A DNA stretch of 64,000 nt from an uncultured Clostridia bacterium (GTDB lineage Bacteria; Bacillota; Clostridia; Lachnospirales; Lachnospiraceae). Below, piece after piece: positions 1 through 8,119 of the stretch. Under the pieces are notes generated by a model. That model saw only the letters and a list, made by a program, of their open reading frames with translations, was not told the origin of the DNA and did no database searches. Both the position numbers and the translations under genes were made by a program. Position 1 is the first letter of the stretch. The number at the start of each line of letters is the position of its first letter. The stretch lies in contig CAOKDX010000008.1 of NCBI GenBank assembly GCA_948467395.1, positions 62,001 to 126,000 of the forward strand. The letters are read 5' to 3'.

Positions 1-314
1 GGTTTGGGAAGATAATCGTCGCCCCCCAGATCGAACCCGGTAATCCGGTCCGTCTCGCTCGTCCGGGCACTGGCAAAGAGAACCGGAACCGTTGATGTCT
101 CCCGAAGCTCCCGGCACAGCTCAAGCCCCGTCTGTCCGGGCAGATTGATATCCAGAATAATGAGATGGACCGTCTGTTCCGTCATCCGTTCCAAAGCCTG
201 TTCCCCATCCCCCGCCGTCACCGTATGATACCCGTAATCCTCCAGCATATCCGATATAATTCGCGACAGATCCCTGTCATCATCGATAATTAGTATATTT
301 TTCAAGCCAGCCAT
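1..314 (-). CDS. Response regulator, N-terminal part (runs off window)
   Basis: Only the receiver domain is visible; the output domain lies beyond the window edge. The translation has the acidic pair in ILIIDDD near residues 8-12, the phospho-acceptor Asp in LIILDINLPG near residue 56, the conserved Ser/Thr region and a Lys at the last visible residues (GGDDYLPK). This is the usual OmpR/CheY receiver pattern. The start is the ATG at 314, preceded by GGGAGGAG at a normal distance. It is divergent from the O-antigen-ligase-like gene. A partner histidine kinase, if adjacent, would be outside the window. Family assignment is firm; the regulated process cannot be told. Confidence 0.9.
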   Translation of the reverse strand, partial: MAGLKNILIIDDDRDLSRIISDMLEDYGYHTVTAGDGEQALERMTEQTVHLIILDINLPGQTGLELCRELRETSTVPVLFASARTSETDRITGFDLGGDDYLPK

Positions 315-423
315 CACTCCTCCCTCTCATCTGTCTCAATTATATAGTATAATCCGGCATTCGGCAACAAAGCCCTTTCTCATAAAACCAGACGCCATTG
401 CCCTGTGAAGGCGCAGCAGGGAC

Positions 424-452
424 TTGAAATCTTTTTTTTTCTATATTATAAT
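424..452 (+). promoter_or_regulatory. Sigma-A-type promoter of the O-antigen-ligase-like gene
   Basis: TTGAAA at 424-429 and TATAAT at 447-452 are 17 bp apart, with a T-rich spacer. They lie 41 bp before the start at 494, which has GGGAG as Shine-Dalgarno sequence. A second TATAAT at 463-468 lacks a matching -35. Confidence 0.6.
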
Positions 453-493
453 GTAAATTTGTTATAATAACTATTACTGTTGGGAGAATCTAT

Positions 494-1897
494 ATGAGAG
501 AAAAATACCAGAAAATATATCAGAAAATCGTATTTAATTATACCCTGGCCTTCGCCATCTACACATTATTTGGACGCTTTACCGTGCTGCACGCGCTGGT
601 AGAAAATACCGTCAATGCCTTTCTCTTTGTCTTTGCCGGCTTCTTCGGGCTGTTTTTATTTGCTATAGATTTGTTTTTCTACCGGGGTTTCCGGAAAATG
701 AAATGTTATCCCGTCTATGCTGTCTTTATCCTATGTGCCGCCGTCTCCTCCGCCCTGAATGTCCACTACGGCGTTACCAGCAATCTGTCCACCCTTGTGT
801 GGCTCGTTGTTCAGATGGGGCTCTTCACCACCATGGGACAGCTCTTCACCAGACAGCAGTATGACCGCTGGCTCACCCTGTTTTTTACCTTCAGCGGATT
901 GATCTGGGGGATCGCCTCCGCCGTATCGCTCTGGCAGTATATCTTTGTTCCGGGCTACCGCATCGCCATGAACGGCCGGCTGATCCGGCAGAGTCTCTAC
1001 GACAACCGGCTCTTCGGCGTCTTTATCGATCCGAACCTGGGTGCCTTTGTCGCCTTTCTGGTAATCTGGGGCATGGTCTATCTAATGCGCCGTTTTTCCA
1101 GCAGAGCGCTGCGTGCCATGGCAGCCGCCAACTGTCTCGTCCAGCTGATCTATATTATCCTGTCCGGCTCCCGCAGCACAGAGGTCTGCATGATCTGTTC
1201 CCTTTCCTATACCCTGATCTTTCTTCTGAGGAAATTTTTCAGGAAGATGAAAAAGAAACCCGCCCTTCTTATACGTGCTGCCAGTTATATCCTTGCACCG
1301 ATTCTGTGTACGCTGGTGCTGGCCGGTTCCTTCCGTCTGTTTAAAACCGGGGTATCCAGTCTTGCCAGTGTCATGGCACCGGAAAAACACATATCGAAGG
1401 AGGAGTTAAAACGAACCGATATTGAGGGAAATGAGTCCAACAACCGGATTGATATATGGAAGGGATATCTTTTTCTTATGAAGGATAAACCTCTTTTCGG
1501 AATCTCTCCCCGCAACGCCTGGAATTATGCCGATAAAGAACACCCGGGAAGCTATATAGCTGAGCACCACTATGATGTGCACAATGCCTATGTCGCCGTT
1601 CTCGCCTGTATGGGAGCGGCAGGTTTCCTTGTCCTGCTGGTGATGATATTCTGCTTCCTGAAAACCCTGCTGCCCCGTTCTCTAAATACCGAACAAATGG
1701 ATCTGCAGTATTTCACCGCGCTGCAGATTATCCTGAACGTAGCAGTATTTATCTTCTTCTACCCCGGAATCTTTTTTACAAACGGCATCGACACCGTCCT
1801 GTTCTGGCCGGCCATCGGATATACCATGCAGCAGGCCGGCGCCCTCCTGCCCTTCCGGAAGCCCTCAGCCCCGACGGCGGATGATGGCCTGATATAA
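494..1897 (+). CDS. O-antigen ligase/polymerase-like membrane protein
   Basis: A 467-residue polytopic membrane protein with about ten hydrophobic segments and one large extracytoplasmic loop at roughly residues 285-375. That loop follows the GSRSTEV motif and contains NRIDIWKGYLFLMKDKPLFG. This layout fits the Wzy/O-antigen ligase superfamily, whose members join or polymerise undecaprenyl-linked glycans on the outer face of the membrane. In a Gram-positive cell it would act on capsule, teichoic acid or other surface glycans. It stands alone on the plus strand and its last 33 bp overlap the end of the convergent glycosyltransferase gene, which may work in the same pathway. The superfamily is well supported; the substrate is unknown. 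Confidence 0.75.
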   Translation: MREKYQKIYQKIVFNYTLAFAIYTLFGRFTVLHALVENTVNAFLFVFAGFFGLFLFAIDLFFYRGFRKMKCYPVYAVFILCAAVSSALNVHYGVTSNLSTLVWLVVQMGLFTTMGQLFTRQQYDRWLTLFFTFSGLIWGIASAVSLWQYIFVPGYRIAMNGRLIRQSLYDNRLFGVFIDPNLGAFVAFLVIWGMVYLMRRFSSRALRAMAAANCLVQLIYIILSGSRSTEVCMICSLSYTLIFLLRKFFRKMKKKPALLIRAASYILAPILCTLVLAGSFRLFKTGVSSLASVMAPEKHISKEELKRTDIEGNESNNRIDIWKGYLFLMKDKPLFGISPRNAWNYADKEHPGSYIAEHHYDVHNAYVAVLACMGAAGFLVLLVMIFCFLKTLLPRSLNTEQMDLQYFTALQIILNVAVFIFFYPGIFFTNGIDTVLFWPAIGYTMQQAGALLPFRKPSAPTADDGLI

Positions 1898-2827
1898 TCT
1901 CTTATGGAGCATCAACATGCACATGGCGGTCTTTCTCATGGTTCCCACATAGGGGTTTCGAAGTATTGTAAAAAAACGACGGCGGAGCCATGACACAATC
2001 TCCTTTTCCCGCTGCCTGTCAAATGTATCCGAACGGATCATCTTATCGTATACGTGGAAATGCGCCCAGATCTGGCGGAATATCGTTTCCCTTTCCAGTC
2101 CCTGTCCCGCCAGTCTCTGCCCGATGCGCTCATAGGCCGTGATCAGGTCATGATCCCGTTCCGAATAAGAGCTCGACATAAGACTCTCTGCCCTGTGATT
2201 ATAATGATAATATGGCTGAGTATCAAAGGCGGCCCGCTCCGCTCCCATCAGAGCCTCCACTACGGCAAGGGCGTCCTCTCCAATGGTGAGATCATTTGGG
2301 AAGATACCGGCACCGGACTCCCCTTTCCCGGTGAGGAGGCTCCTGTGGAACATCTTGCACACCGGTCCCGCCGTGGCAATCCGGTTAATCAGAATCTCCC
2401 GGATGGCGCCGCGCCCATCTGTCACCATCTGCACCGGCTGGTCCGGAAAATTTCGACTGAATTCGGCGTAATCATGAACAAGACCGCAGAATGCGCATTC
2501 GGCATCTCCGGTCCGGACTGCCTGCACCAGCAGGGATACCATTTCCTTTTCAATGGTATCGTCGCTGTCCACAAACAAAATATATTCTCCCTCCGCCTCT
2601 GCGATCCCCCTGTTCCGGGCCCGGCTCACACCGGCATTGCGTTGGTGGATCACCCGCACCTTTTCATTTCCCGCATATCCGTCACAGATTCTGCCGCTTC
2701 CGTCGGTAGAACCGTCGTCCACCAGCAGCAGCTGGGTATTTTCATAGGTCTGCCCCAGAATACTTTCAATACAATCTGTCAGATACATTTCACAATTGTA
2801 TACGGGAACTACGATGCTTACTTTCAT
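1865..2827 (-). CDS. Family 2 glycosyltransferase
   Basis: A GT-A fold glycosyltransferase of about 320 residues. The N-terminus reads MKVSIVVPVYN, followed by VDDGSTDGS near residue 37 and the metal-binding FVDSDD near residue 90, all typical of GT2 enzymes that transfer sugars from nucleotide donors to surface glycans. The ATG at 2827 gives the usual family start; a TTG at 2839 with GGGAAG upstream would add four residues. The gene follows pilT by a few bases and is probably co-transcribed with the filament genes, which raises the possibility that it glycosylates a filament or surface component. It converges on, and overlaps, the O-antigen-ligase-like gene. Acceptor and donor are not inferable. 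Confidence 0.85.
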   Translation of the reverse strand: MKVSIVVPVYNCEMYLTDCIESILGQTYENTQLLLVDDGSTDGSGRICDGYAGNEKVRVIHQRNAGVSRARNRGIAEAEGEYILFVDSDDTIEKEMVSLLVQAVRTGDAECAFCGLVHDYAEFSRNFPDQPVQMVTDGRGAIREILINRIATAGPVCKMFHRSLLTGKGESGAGIFPNDLTIGEDALAVVEALMGAERAAFDTQPYYHYNHRAESLMSSSYSERDHDLITAYERIGQRLAGQGLERETIFRQIWAHFHVYDKMIRSDTFDRQREKEIVSWLRRRFFTILRNPYVGTMRKTAMCMLMLHKRLYQAIIRRRG

Positions 2828-2840
2828 CTCTTTTTCCAAA

Positions 2841-3905
2841 TCATCTTCCCATCTTTCTCTTTACCTGGTCCGGATTTATAGACGACATCAGGGCCGTCTC
2901 CTCCGTGATCTCGCCCCGCTGGTAGAGATCCACAATGCACTGATCCATAGATATCATGGAAAGGCTCCCAGAGGTCTGGATCACATTGTCGATCTGGTAA
3001 TTCTTGCTGTCACGGATCATATTGCTGATGGCCGGCGTCATTTTCATAATCTCCACCGCCGGGATCATGCCGCCCGTCTTCCTCTGCAGGAGCTGCTGGG
3101 ACACTATGCAGTTAAGAACAAGGGAAAGCTGGATCTTGATCTGATCCTGCTGGTCTGCCGGAAAAGAATCCACAATGCGGTCAATGGTGTTTACCGCCCC
3201 TTTCGTGTGCAGGGTCGCTATCACCAGATGCCCCGTCTCCGCCGCTGTCATGGCCGTGCGGATCGTCTCCGCATCGCGCATCTCTCCCAGCAGAATCACA
3301 TCCGGTGCCTGTCTCAGGCAGGCCCGCAGCCCGGTGAGATAGTTATCCGTATCGATGGCAATCTCCCGCTGGCTGATTATGGATTTCTTGTTGCGGTGCA
3401 GATACTCAATGGGATCCTCCAGGGTAATGATATGTGCCTCCCGCTGTTCGTTGATGGCATCGATGATACATGCCTGGGTAGTGGATTTTCCACTTCCCGC
3501 AGTTCCCGAAATAATGATCAGTCCATGCTGCATCTTCGATAACTCAATAATGGAGTCCGGTATACCCAGCTGTTTGTGGTCTGGTATACTGAACGCAACT
3601 ACACGGATCACGGTGGCGTGGGACCCTCTCTGCATATATGTATTGACACGAAACCGCGCCAGATTCTTCATGGCAAAGGAAAAATCATCATCTCCTGTCT
3701 TAAGAAAATGATCCTTCGAACGCTTTGCATAGCTGTAAATCTCATCAATAAAATAAGTGGTTTCCGTTGGTGTCAGTTTATCCGAATCATCCATTGGGCG
3801 GATCTCACCATCCACCTTATAACTCAGACAGCCGCCAGCCACAATGAAAATATCCGATGCCCCGTCTGCCACCGCCTTGATCAAGACTTCCTCTAACCCT
3901 GTCAT
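2841..3905 (-). CDS. pilT: PilT-family type IV filament ATPase
   Basis: A hexameric secretion ATPase of the PilT/PilU type, 354 residues, which normally powers retraction of type IV pili from the cytoplasmic side of the platform protein. Visible motifs are Walker A GTAGSGKST (about 134-142), the Asp box ITLEDPIEY (160-168), Walker B with catalytic Glu in VILLGEMRDAE (203-213) and the His box TGHLVIATLHT (224-234). The PilB-type tetracysteine zinc motif and long N-terminal domain are absent, so this is PilT-like and not PilB-like. It is the last filament gene of the operon, directly after the pilin-like gene at 3927-4337. No PilB homologue is in the window, so it may be the only ATPase of this locus. 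Confidence 0.9.
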   Translation of the reverse strand: MTGLEEVLIKAVADGASDIFIVAGGCLSYKVDGEIRPMDDSDKLTPTETTYFIDEIYSYAKRSKDHFLKTGDDDFSFAMKNLARFRVNTYMQRGSHATVIRVVAFSIPDHKQLGIPDSIIELSKMQHGLIIISGTAGSGKSTTQACIIDAINEQREAHIITLEDPIEYLHRNKKSIISQREIAIDTDNYLTGLRACLRQAPDVILLGEMRDAETIRTAMTAAETGHLVIATLHTKGAVNTIDRIVDSFPADQQDQIKIQLSLVLNCIVSQQLLQRKTGGMIPAVEIMKMTPAISNMIRDSKNYQIDNVIQTSGSLSMISMDQCIVDLYQRGEITEETALMSSINPDQVKRKMGR

Positions 3906-3926
3906 CTAAAATACAAGCTCCTTTCC

Positions 3927-4337
3927 TTAATCCGTAATCTCCTGTGTGCCTCCCCATACATCCATGGAAGTATCCGCCTCCCACTCATTCACATATTTTT
4001 TCTGCCATTTATCCACCCGGTATTTATTATTCCACACCACAACCGATACCTGAAGCTCCAGATTTTCATCGATGGGACAGGAATAGCGGTATACATTTCC
4101 CTTCCTCTTTACTCCCTCGGGACACTCTCCGCTGCGGATGGCGGCAAGAATCTCTTCTGCCCTCGTATCTGCCGCGTAATAGTTCCTCTCGGCGTCCATT
4201 GATTTGTTTGCCAGCAGACTGTCTGCTTTGGCCGTGGAAAGGGAAAGAAGGGCAAACACAATAAAACACAGCACGGCAAATATAGTTAGTATGGAACTGC
4301 CGCCTACCGTTGTGAAAGACATTTTTTTCTTTTTCAT
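3927..4337 (-). CDS. Pilin-like single-pass membrane protein
   Basis: A 136-residue protein with one hydrophobic N-terminal helix (about residues 12-36, beginning after TTVGGSS) and a small polar outer domain containing AERNYYAADTRAEEIL and a Cys pair (GECPEG, YRYSCP). The shape is that of a minor pilin or pseudopilin, but the classic prepilin site (Gly, then a hydrophobic residue, then Glu at +5) is not evident. Its start codon overlaps the previous gene's stop by 4 bp, so translation is coupled. It lies between pilT and three further pilin-like genes. Function as a filament subunit or assembly factor is inferred from context. Confidence 0.6.
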   Translation of the reverse strand: MKKKKMSFTTVGGSSILTIFAVLCFIVFALLSLSTAKADSLLANKSMDAERNYYAADTRAEEILAAIRSGECPEGVKRKGNVYRYSCPIDENLELQVSVVVWNNKYRVDKWQKKYVNEWEADTSMDVWGGTQEITD

Positions 4338-4738
4338 GGACGTCCCCCTATCTGATATGCAATATCCATATGACAGATATCCGTGCCATCCTGATCCGTC
4401 ACCGAGACAACGGCCCTTTGGAGATACTCCGTCTGATCTGTGAGCCGCAGGGATAAGACCATCCCCTCAGCGGGAAAGCCGGCCCGCAGGCCGTCCTCCG
4501 TGAGCTCCGCTCCCACTGCCTCACTCACTCGCTCCAGATCCCCCTGGCAGGCCTTGCAGTATTCCGTCACCATCTGGGCTTTTGCCAGAGCATTCTGTCT
4601 CTGCTCATCTGTTCTGGACAGCCGGTCCGAGTAGACAAATGCCTGCAGGCAGACCGCCGACGCCAGAGCAAATACGAGTATCATAATAATCTGCTCCATC
4701 AGGGCAAGAGGAGCTTTGCTTCTCTCATAGCCGCTCAT
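4334..4738 (-). CDS. Pilin-like single-pass membrane protein
   Basis: A 134-residue protein. Residues 1-10 are polar, residues 11-34 form a hydrophobic helix with an embedded Glu (LALMEQIIMIL), and a helical stretch with Cys residues (EYCKACQG) leads into a small beta-rich domain. The Glu near the start of the helix recalls the Glu5 of type IV pilins, although no clear peptidase cleavage glycine precedes it. Start and stop codons overlap those of the neighbours by 4 bp on both sides, which indicates tight co-expression. Probably a minor subunit of the filament encoded here; no specific family name is recognised. Confidence 0.55.
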   Translation of the reverse strand: MSGYERSKAPLALMEQIIMILVFALASAVCLQAFVYSDRLSRTDEQRQNALAKAQMVTEYCKACQGDLERVSEAVGAELTEDGLRAGFPAEGMVLSLRLTDQTEYLQRAVVSVTDQDGTDICHMDIAYQIGGRP

Positions 4739-5244
4739 GCCATCACCCCTCTCTCACTTCGCAGGGATACGGTGACCGTATTCGTCCTTCCCTCGGTGTC
4801 CACCGATGTGATGCGGATCACATCGCCCTCTCTCTCAAAGGAAAGTCCCTTCGCCTCCATCACAACATTGCCCGCCTGGGGATCGAAATCCAGATCCGCC
4901 AGGGTAAATAGTTCATAAATATAACCGTCATAATAATAGATACGGGTGTCGTATTTCTCCCCTTCGGATTCCCTGTACATATGGAGTGTCTCAATGCCAT
5001 CATCTTCTTCTGCGCTGGCAAATCCTCCCACCTGGATCTTTCCCCTGACATCATTGCTGCGAATCTTCGCCGCCACATAGGAAGTAACGATTCTTTTATT
5101 ATACCCGTCATTGTCCCTCTCCACCAGCTTCTGATAGCTGTTTGCCCCCAGTGCGAGTACGGCAACAACTGTCATGGCGAAGACAGCAAACAGAATAAGG
5201 ACAAATGCACTCTCGATATTGTGCTGCTGTAGTTTTCCCCTCAT
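4735..5244 (-). CDS. DUF4860-like pilin-type protein
   Basis: A 169-residue protein with a hydrophobic helix at about residues 11-33 (starting HNIESAFVLILF) and an outer domain of short beta strands (KYDTRIYYYDGYIYELF; VIRITSVDTEGRTNTVTVSL). The pattern matches the DUF4860 family as I remember it, found beside GspF and PilT genes in Lachnospiraceae. IES at the head of the helix places a Glu where pilins have Glu5. It is translationally coupled to the following gene (4 bp overlap). The role is unknown; a filament subunit is the best guess. Confidence 0.6.
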   Translation of the reverse strand: MRGKLQQHNIESAFVLILFAVFAMTVVAVLALGANSYQKLVERDNDGYNKRIVTSYVAAKIRSNDVRGKIQVGGFASAEEDDGIETLHMYRESEGEKYDTRIYYYDGYIYELFTLADLDFDPQAGNVVMEAKGLSFEREGDVIRITSVDTEGRTNTVTVSLRSERGVMA

Positions 5245-5261
5245 ATACGGACCGCCTTTCT

Positions 5262-5576
5262 CTATTCATTTCGCATCACCGTAATAACAGGCATCAGATT
5301 GGCACCCTCGATCTCATAGAACACAGCATACCTGTCCTCGTCGATCTGGATGCCATAATTATCTTTCAGATATTGAATACTCGGCGGATATACCCCCTCT
5401 GTCGCGTAACAGGTCATGGTGGCTTTGCGGATGGACTCATCCAGCTGCTTTAAGCTCTCCGCCTGCTGGCCCCGCCCCATCCTGTTGGCTGCCTTAACCA
5501 GGCAGAACACAAGAGCCGCCAGAACAGCAAAAAGAATCACCGTCTTTATCAGGTTTAGGTTCAATCTACGTCTCAT
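5262..5576 (-). CDS. Small pilin-like protein
   Basis: About 104 residues: a basic N-terminus (MRRRLNLN), one hydrophobic helix, an amphipathic extension, then a compact C-terminal part with TMTCYATEGVYPPSIQYLKD, a pattern resembling the end of type IV pilin globular domains. No prepilin peptidase site is visible. The ATG at 5576 has GGAGAAAG upstream; a TTG at 5597 would add seven residues. It lies immediately downstream of the GspF-like platform gene, the usual place for a major or minor subunit. Confidence 0.6.
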   Translation of the reverse strand: MRRRLNLNLIKTVILFAVLAALVFCLVKAANRMGRGQQAESLKQLDESIRKATMTCYATEGVYPPSIQYLKDNYGIQIDEDRYAVFYEIEGANLMPVITVMRNE

Positions 5577-5601
5577 ACGCTTCTTTCTCCATCCCAATTA
5601 T

Positions 5602-6648
5602 TTATCCAATGGAAGACATAATGTTAATCAACGGCAGCATAACGGCGATCAGGATAATCCCCACAAGAATGGATGTTATGATAACGATGGTCGGCTCAAT
5701 GCGGCCCACCTTTTTTTCAATATCCATCTGGACGCCGTCGTCCATCCGGCGTGCAATCTCCTCCATGGCCGTATCGGAAGTGCCGCTCTTCGCCCCCAAA
5801 TCCAGAATCCGGCAGTATGCGGAGTCAAGAATCCGGTTGACCTTAAAGCATTCTGCCAGAGGCTCTCCCATCTCCAGCATTTCCAGACATTTAGCATATC
5901 TTCTCCGGGCCTTTGGTACGGTATCCTGAAAAAGCATGGAAGTGCGGAAAGCCTCTTCCGTATTCAGTCCGCTCATCATCCCCATAGCCATGGCGGACGC
6001 GAAGCGTGCCTCCCCAAGCCTCCGGACAATCCCGAAATCGCCAAATATCTTCTTATAGATATGAAGAATCCCGCCGCGGAGCACACTGCTGCAGCCGATA
6101 ACTGCCCCCAGCAGCAGTACCGCTCCCAAAATACAGCAGAGAACCGGCATGGCGCTGCCAAGGAAATTTCCCACCCGCAGTAAGAGCTGCGCCGTACCGC
6201 TCATAGTTCCCCCCAGCTGCTCATATACCTGATTAAAAATAGGAAGCACCTTTACAAGAAGAACAACAATAATCACCAGCATCAGCAGCATCAGGATCAC
6301 CGGATACAGCAGCGCATTCCGGATCTGGTTCGTCAGCTGCATCTGCCGGTCATAGTATGAGGACAGGGCCTGAAAGGACTGCTCAATACGTCCGGAGCGC
6401 TCTCCTGTCTCGATCATGTCCGCCACATATTTGGGAAACCGTCCTGTCTCCCTCAGCGCCTCAGAAAGTGTCCTTCCATCCGCCAGCGTCTCCGCCATCT
6501 GCTCCAGCACCCTCCTGGTCTTTTTATCCGTCTCGTCCTCCGCCAGAAGATAGAGACCATCCTCCGTGCCAATCCCGGCGTGTAGCAGCAATGCCATCTC
6601 CAGGCAGAAGGATGACACATATTCGCCGCCCAATGTTCTCTTTTTCAT
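5602..6648 (-). CDS. GspF/PilC-type platform protein
   Basis: A 348-residue inner-membrane platform protein of type II secretion/type IV pilus systems. It binds the filament ATPase and holds the base of the growing fibre. The two cytoplasmic helical GspF repeats are visible: FCLEMALLLHAGIGTEDGL with GRTLSEALRE near the N-terminus, and a second copy with RFASAMAMGMMSGLNTEEAF and LAECFK. Each is followed by hydrophobic segments (about 115-140, 170-190 and 320-345). Length is somewhat below the usual 400 or so. It is the first dedicated filament gene of the operon after the transglutaminase-like gene, and is coupled to small pilin-like proteins and PilT downstream. Confidence 0.88.
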   Translation of the reverse strand: MKKRTLGGEYVSSFCLEMALLLHAGIGTEDGLYLLAEDETDKKTRRVLEQMAETLADGRTLSEALRETGRFPKYVADMIETGERSGRIEQSFQALSSYYDRQMQLTNQIRNALLYPVILMLLMLVIIVVLLVKVLPIFNQVYEQLGGTMSGTAQLLLRVGNFLGSAMPVLCCILGAVLLLGAVIGCSSVLRGGILHIYKKIFGDFGIVRRLGEARFASAMAMGMMSGLNTEEAFRTSMLFQDTVPKARRRYAKCLEMLEMGEPLAECFKVNRILDSAYCRILDLGAKSGTSDTAMEEIARRMDDGVQMDIEKKVGRIEPTIVIITSILVGIILIAVMLPLINIMSSIG

Positions 6649-6711
6649 AACCTCTTTCCCCCATCAGTCATTCTGTCACATCCTGACCCGTTTCCGTCCG
6701 GAAACTGCCGC

Positions 6712-7599
6712 TCAATAACTATACTGTGCCTTATAATTTTTCTTATTTTCTATATATTTCATAATCGATTTACTGGATTTGCCAGTGGATGCAAAAGTGG
6801 GGTCCATCAGCTTCCATTTTTTCCCTGAAATATAAATAGCCCCGGTGATCCACCCCTTCTTCTTAGAGTAGACATTGATCCAGGCGTGATACGTCTTACC
6901 TGTATAACCGATCACCAGCTTGGTGGGCACCCCCTGGCTCCGGAGCATCGCCGTCATGGTGGCTGCGTAATCAAAGCAGATTCCCTTTTTCTTCTTATAG
7001 AGAGAATTCAGATTCGGCAGATATCCCTTCTGCACTGTTTTGGCCTTTTTGTTGTCGTATTTCATATTCTTAATCACATAATTATAAATCTTCTTTACCT
7101 TGGCCAGATCCGTCTTGCTCTTCTTCGTCAGGGACGCCGCCTTCTTGACAAATTTGGTAGACTTATTGAAATTGACGTACTGGTTGGGACGCAGAAACGG
7201 CGCAAACTGATCCGTAAACTTCACCGTGATGCTGGCGGCTCCCACCGTCACATAGTCATTGCCCTGAAACTGTTCAAACACGGTAATCTTGTATGTACCG
7301 TTTCCCTCAGTCAGCGGCAGCACCTCATCGCTCTGCTTGCGCAGTGTATATGTGTAGGTTCTGCTCCCCTTCTGCACCTGTGCCTTGATGACCTTTGTGG
7401 TCTGTTCCTTATATTGTACAATCACATATCCGTCCTGGCAGTTGGAATAGTCGATCACACATTTTTCGTTCTCCTCCGTCTTTTCCCCTGTGGCCTCCGT
7501 CGGATAAATCACCGTTTTTGCCGATACCGGAGCAGCAGGCAGACTCCCTGCAAAAACAGACAGCATAAGCATGATACCAAGCATTGTCCTTCTTCTCAT
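6712..7599 (-). CDS. Secreted transglutaminase-like domain protein
   Basis: A 295-residue exported protein. The signal peptide (about 1-28, ending PVSAK) is followed by a beta-rich region and a C-terminal transglutaminase-like domain. Its catalytic triad is visible: Cys in KKGICFDYAATMTAML (about 208), His in YHAWINV and Asp in WKLMDPTF. Such bacterial domains usually act as cysteine proteases or peptide-modifying enzymes at the cell surface. The ATG at 7599 follows GGAGTATGAGG. It precedes the filament operon by 63 bp in the same direction and may share its promoter, so it could process filament or cell-wall proteins; that link is inference. Confidence 0.8.
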   Translation of the reverse strand: MRRRTMLGIMLMLSVFAGSLPAAPVSAKTVIYPTEATGEKTEENEKCVIDYSNCQDGYVIVQYKEQTTKVIKAQVQKGSRTYTYTLRKQSDEVLPLTEGNGTYKITVFEQFQGNDYVTVGAASITVKFTDQFAPFLRPNQYVNFNKSTKFVKKAASLTKKSKTDLAKVKKIYNYVIKNMKYDNKKAKTVQKGYLPNLNSLYKKKKGICFDYAATMTAMLRSQGVPTKLVIGYTGKTYHAWINVYSKKKGWITGAIYISGKKWKLMDPTFASTGKSSKSIMKYIENKKNYKAQYSY

Positions 7600-7633
7600 A
7601 ACCTCATACTCCTTTCCTTATCGAACTATAGTC

Positions 7634-7662
7634 ATAATAGCACTTTTAAGGTTAAAAAGCAA
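7634..7662 (-). promoter_or_regulatory. Promoter of the transglutaminase/filament operon
   Basis: On the minus strand, TTGCTT (7662-7657) and TATTAT (7639-7634) are separated by 17 bp, 35 bp before the start at 7599. The surrounding region is strongly A+T-rich. Confidence 0.5.
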
Positions 7663-7734
7663 TATTTCCCTATTTTTTACCCCATTTTTTATTATATTCT
7701 CATTCTAATTCATTGTTTTTTTATAGTCAGTTAA

Positions 7735-7763
7735 TTGACCCTGCCAGAGAGTCGTGATATGAT
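7735..7763 (+). promoter_or_regulatory. Promoter of the AbrB-like gene
   Basis: TTGACC (7735-7740), a 17 bp spacer and TATGAT (7758-7763), followed by AAAGGAG before the start at 7810. Confidence 0.65.
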
Positions 7764-7809
7764 GTAGTCAGAAATTGAAAACTGAATTTTAGAAAAGGAG
7801 CAGACCATC

Positions 7810-8067
7810 ATGACGAATACAGGTATTGCGAGACAACTGGATAAGCTGGGACGCATTACTCTTCCGATTGAATTGAGAAAGTCCCTTGGTTTCGCAGAAC
7901 GCGAGACATTAGAAATCTACACCGAAGATGACCGGATCGTATTGAAAAAGGCATCTGCCCCGGCTGATATCTTCACCGGATCCACAAAAGATCTGATCGA
8001 ATTCGAGGGAAAGACCGTTTCCAGAGATTCGATACAGAAATTAGCTAAGCTTGCTGGTTTAATTTAA
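7810..8067 (+). CDS. abrB: AbrB/SpoVT-type transition-state regulator
   Basis: An 85-residue swapped-hairpin DNA-binding protein. The N-terminal half carries the AbrB signature (RQLDKLGRITLPIELRKSLG, then ERETLEIYTEDDRIVLKK), and the C-terminal half is the short multimerisation region. AbrB represses stationary-phase genes in Bacillus. The gene sits divergent from the transglutaminase/filament operon and convergent with rsmI, exactly where abrB lies beside rsmI (yabC) in B. subtilis, which supports the name. It may regulate the neighbouring filament operon, but no operator was identified. Confidence 0.88.
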   Translation: MTNTGIARQLDKLGRITLPIELRKSLGFAERETLEIYTEDDRIVLKKASAPADIFTGSTKDLIEFEGKTVSRDSIQKLAKLAGLI

Positions 8068-8086
8068 TCATATATCCCTTTAGTAT

Positions 8087-8118
8087 GGCAGGAGTTTCCC
8101 CTAAACTCCTGCCTTTCC
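8087..8118 (+). terminator. Terminator after abrB
   Basis: Perfect 11 bp arms GGCAGGAGTTT (8087-8097) and AAACTCCTGCC (8103-8113), a 5-base loop, then TTTCCTTT. It lies between the convergent abrB and rsmI genes and could act in both directions, though the T tract favours the plus strand. Confidence 0.85.
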
Positions 8119-8119
8119 T

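Noticed and set aside
2054-3542. Long plus-strand open frames opposite the glycosyltransferase and pilT
   Set aside because: They are antisense shadows of well-supported genes, rich in Pro, His and Arg and lacking any family motif.
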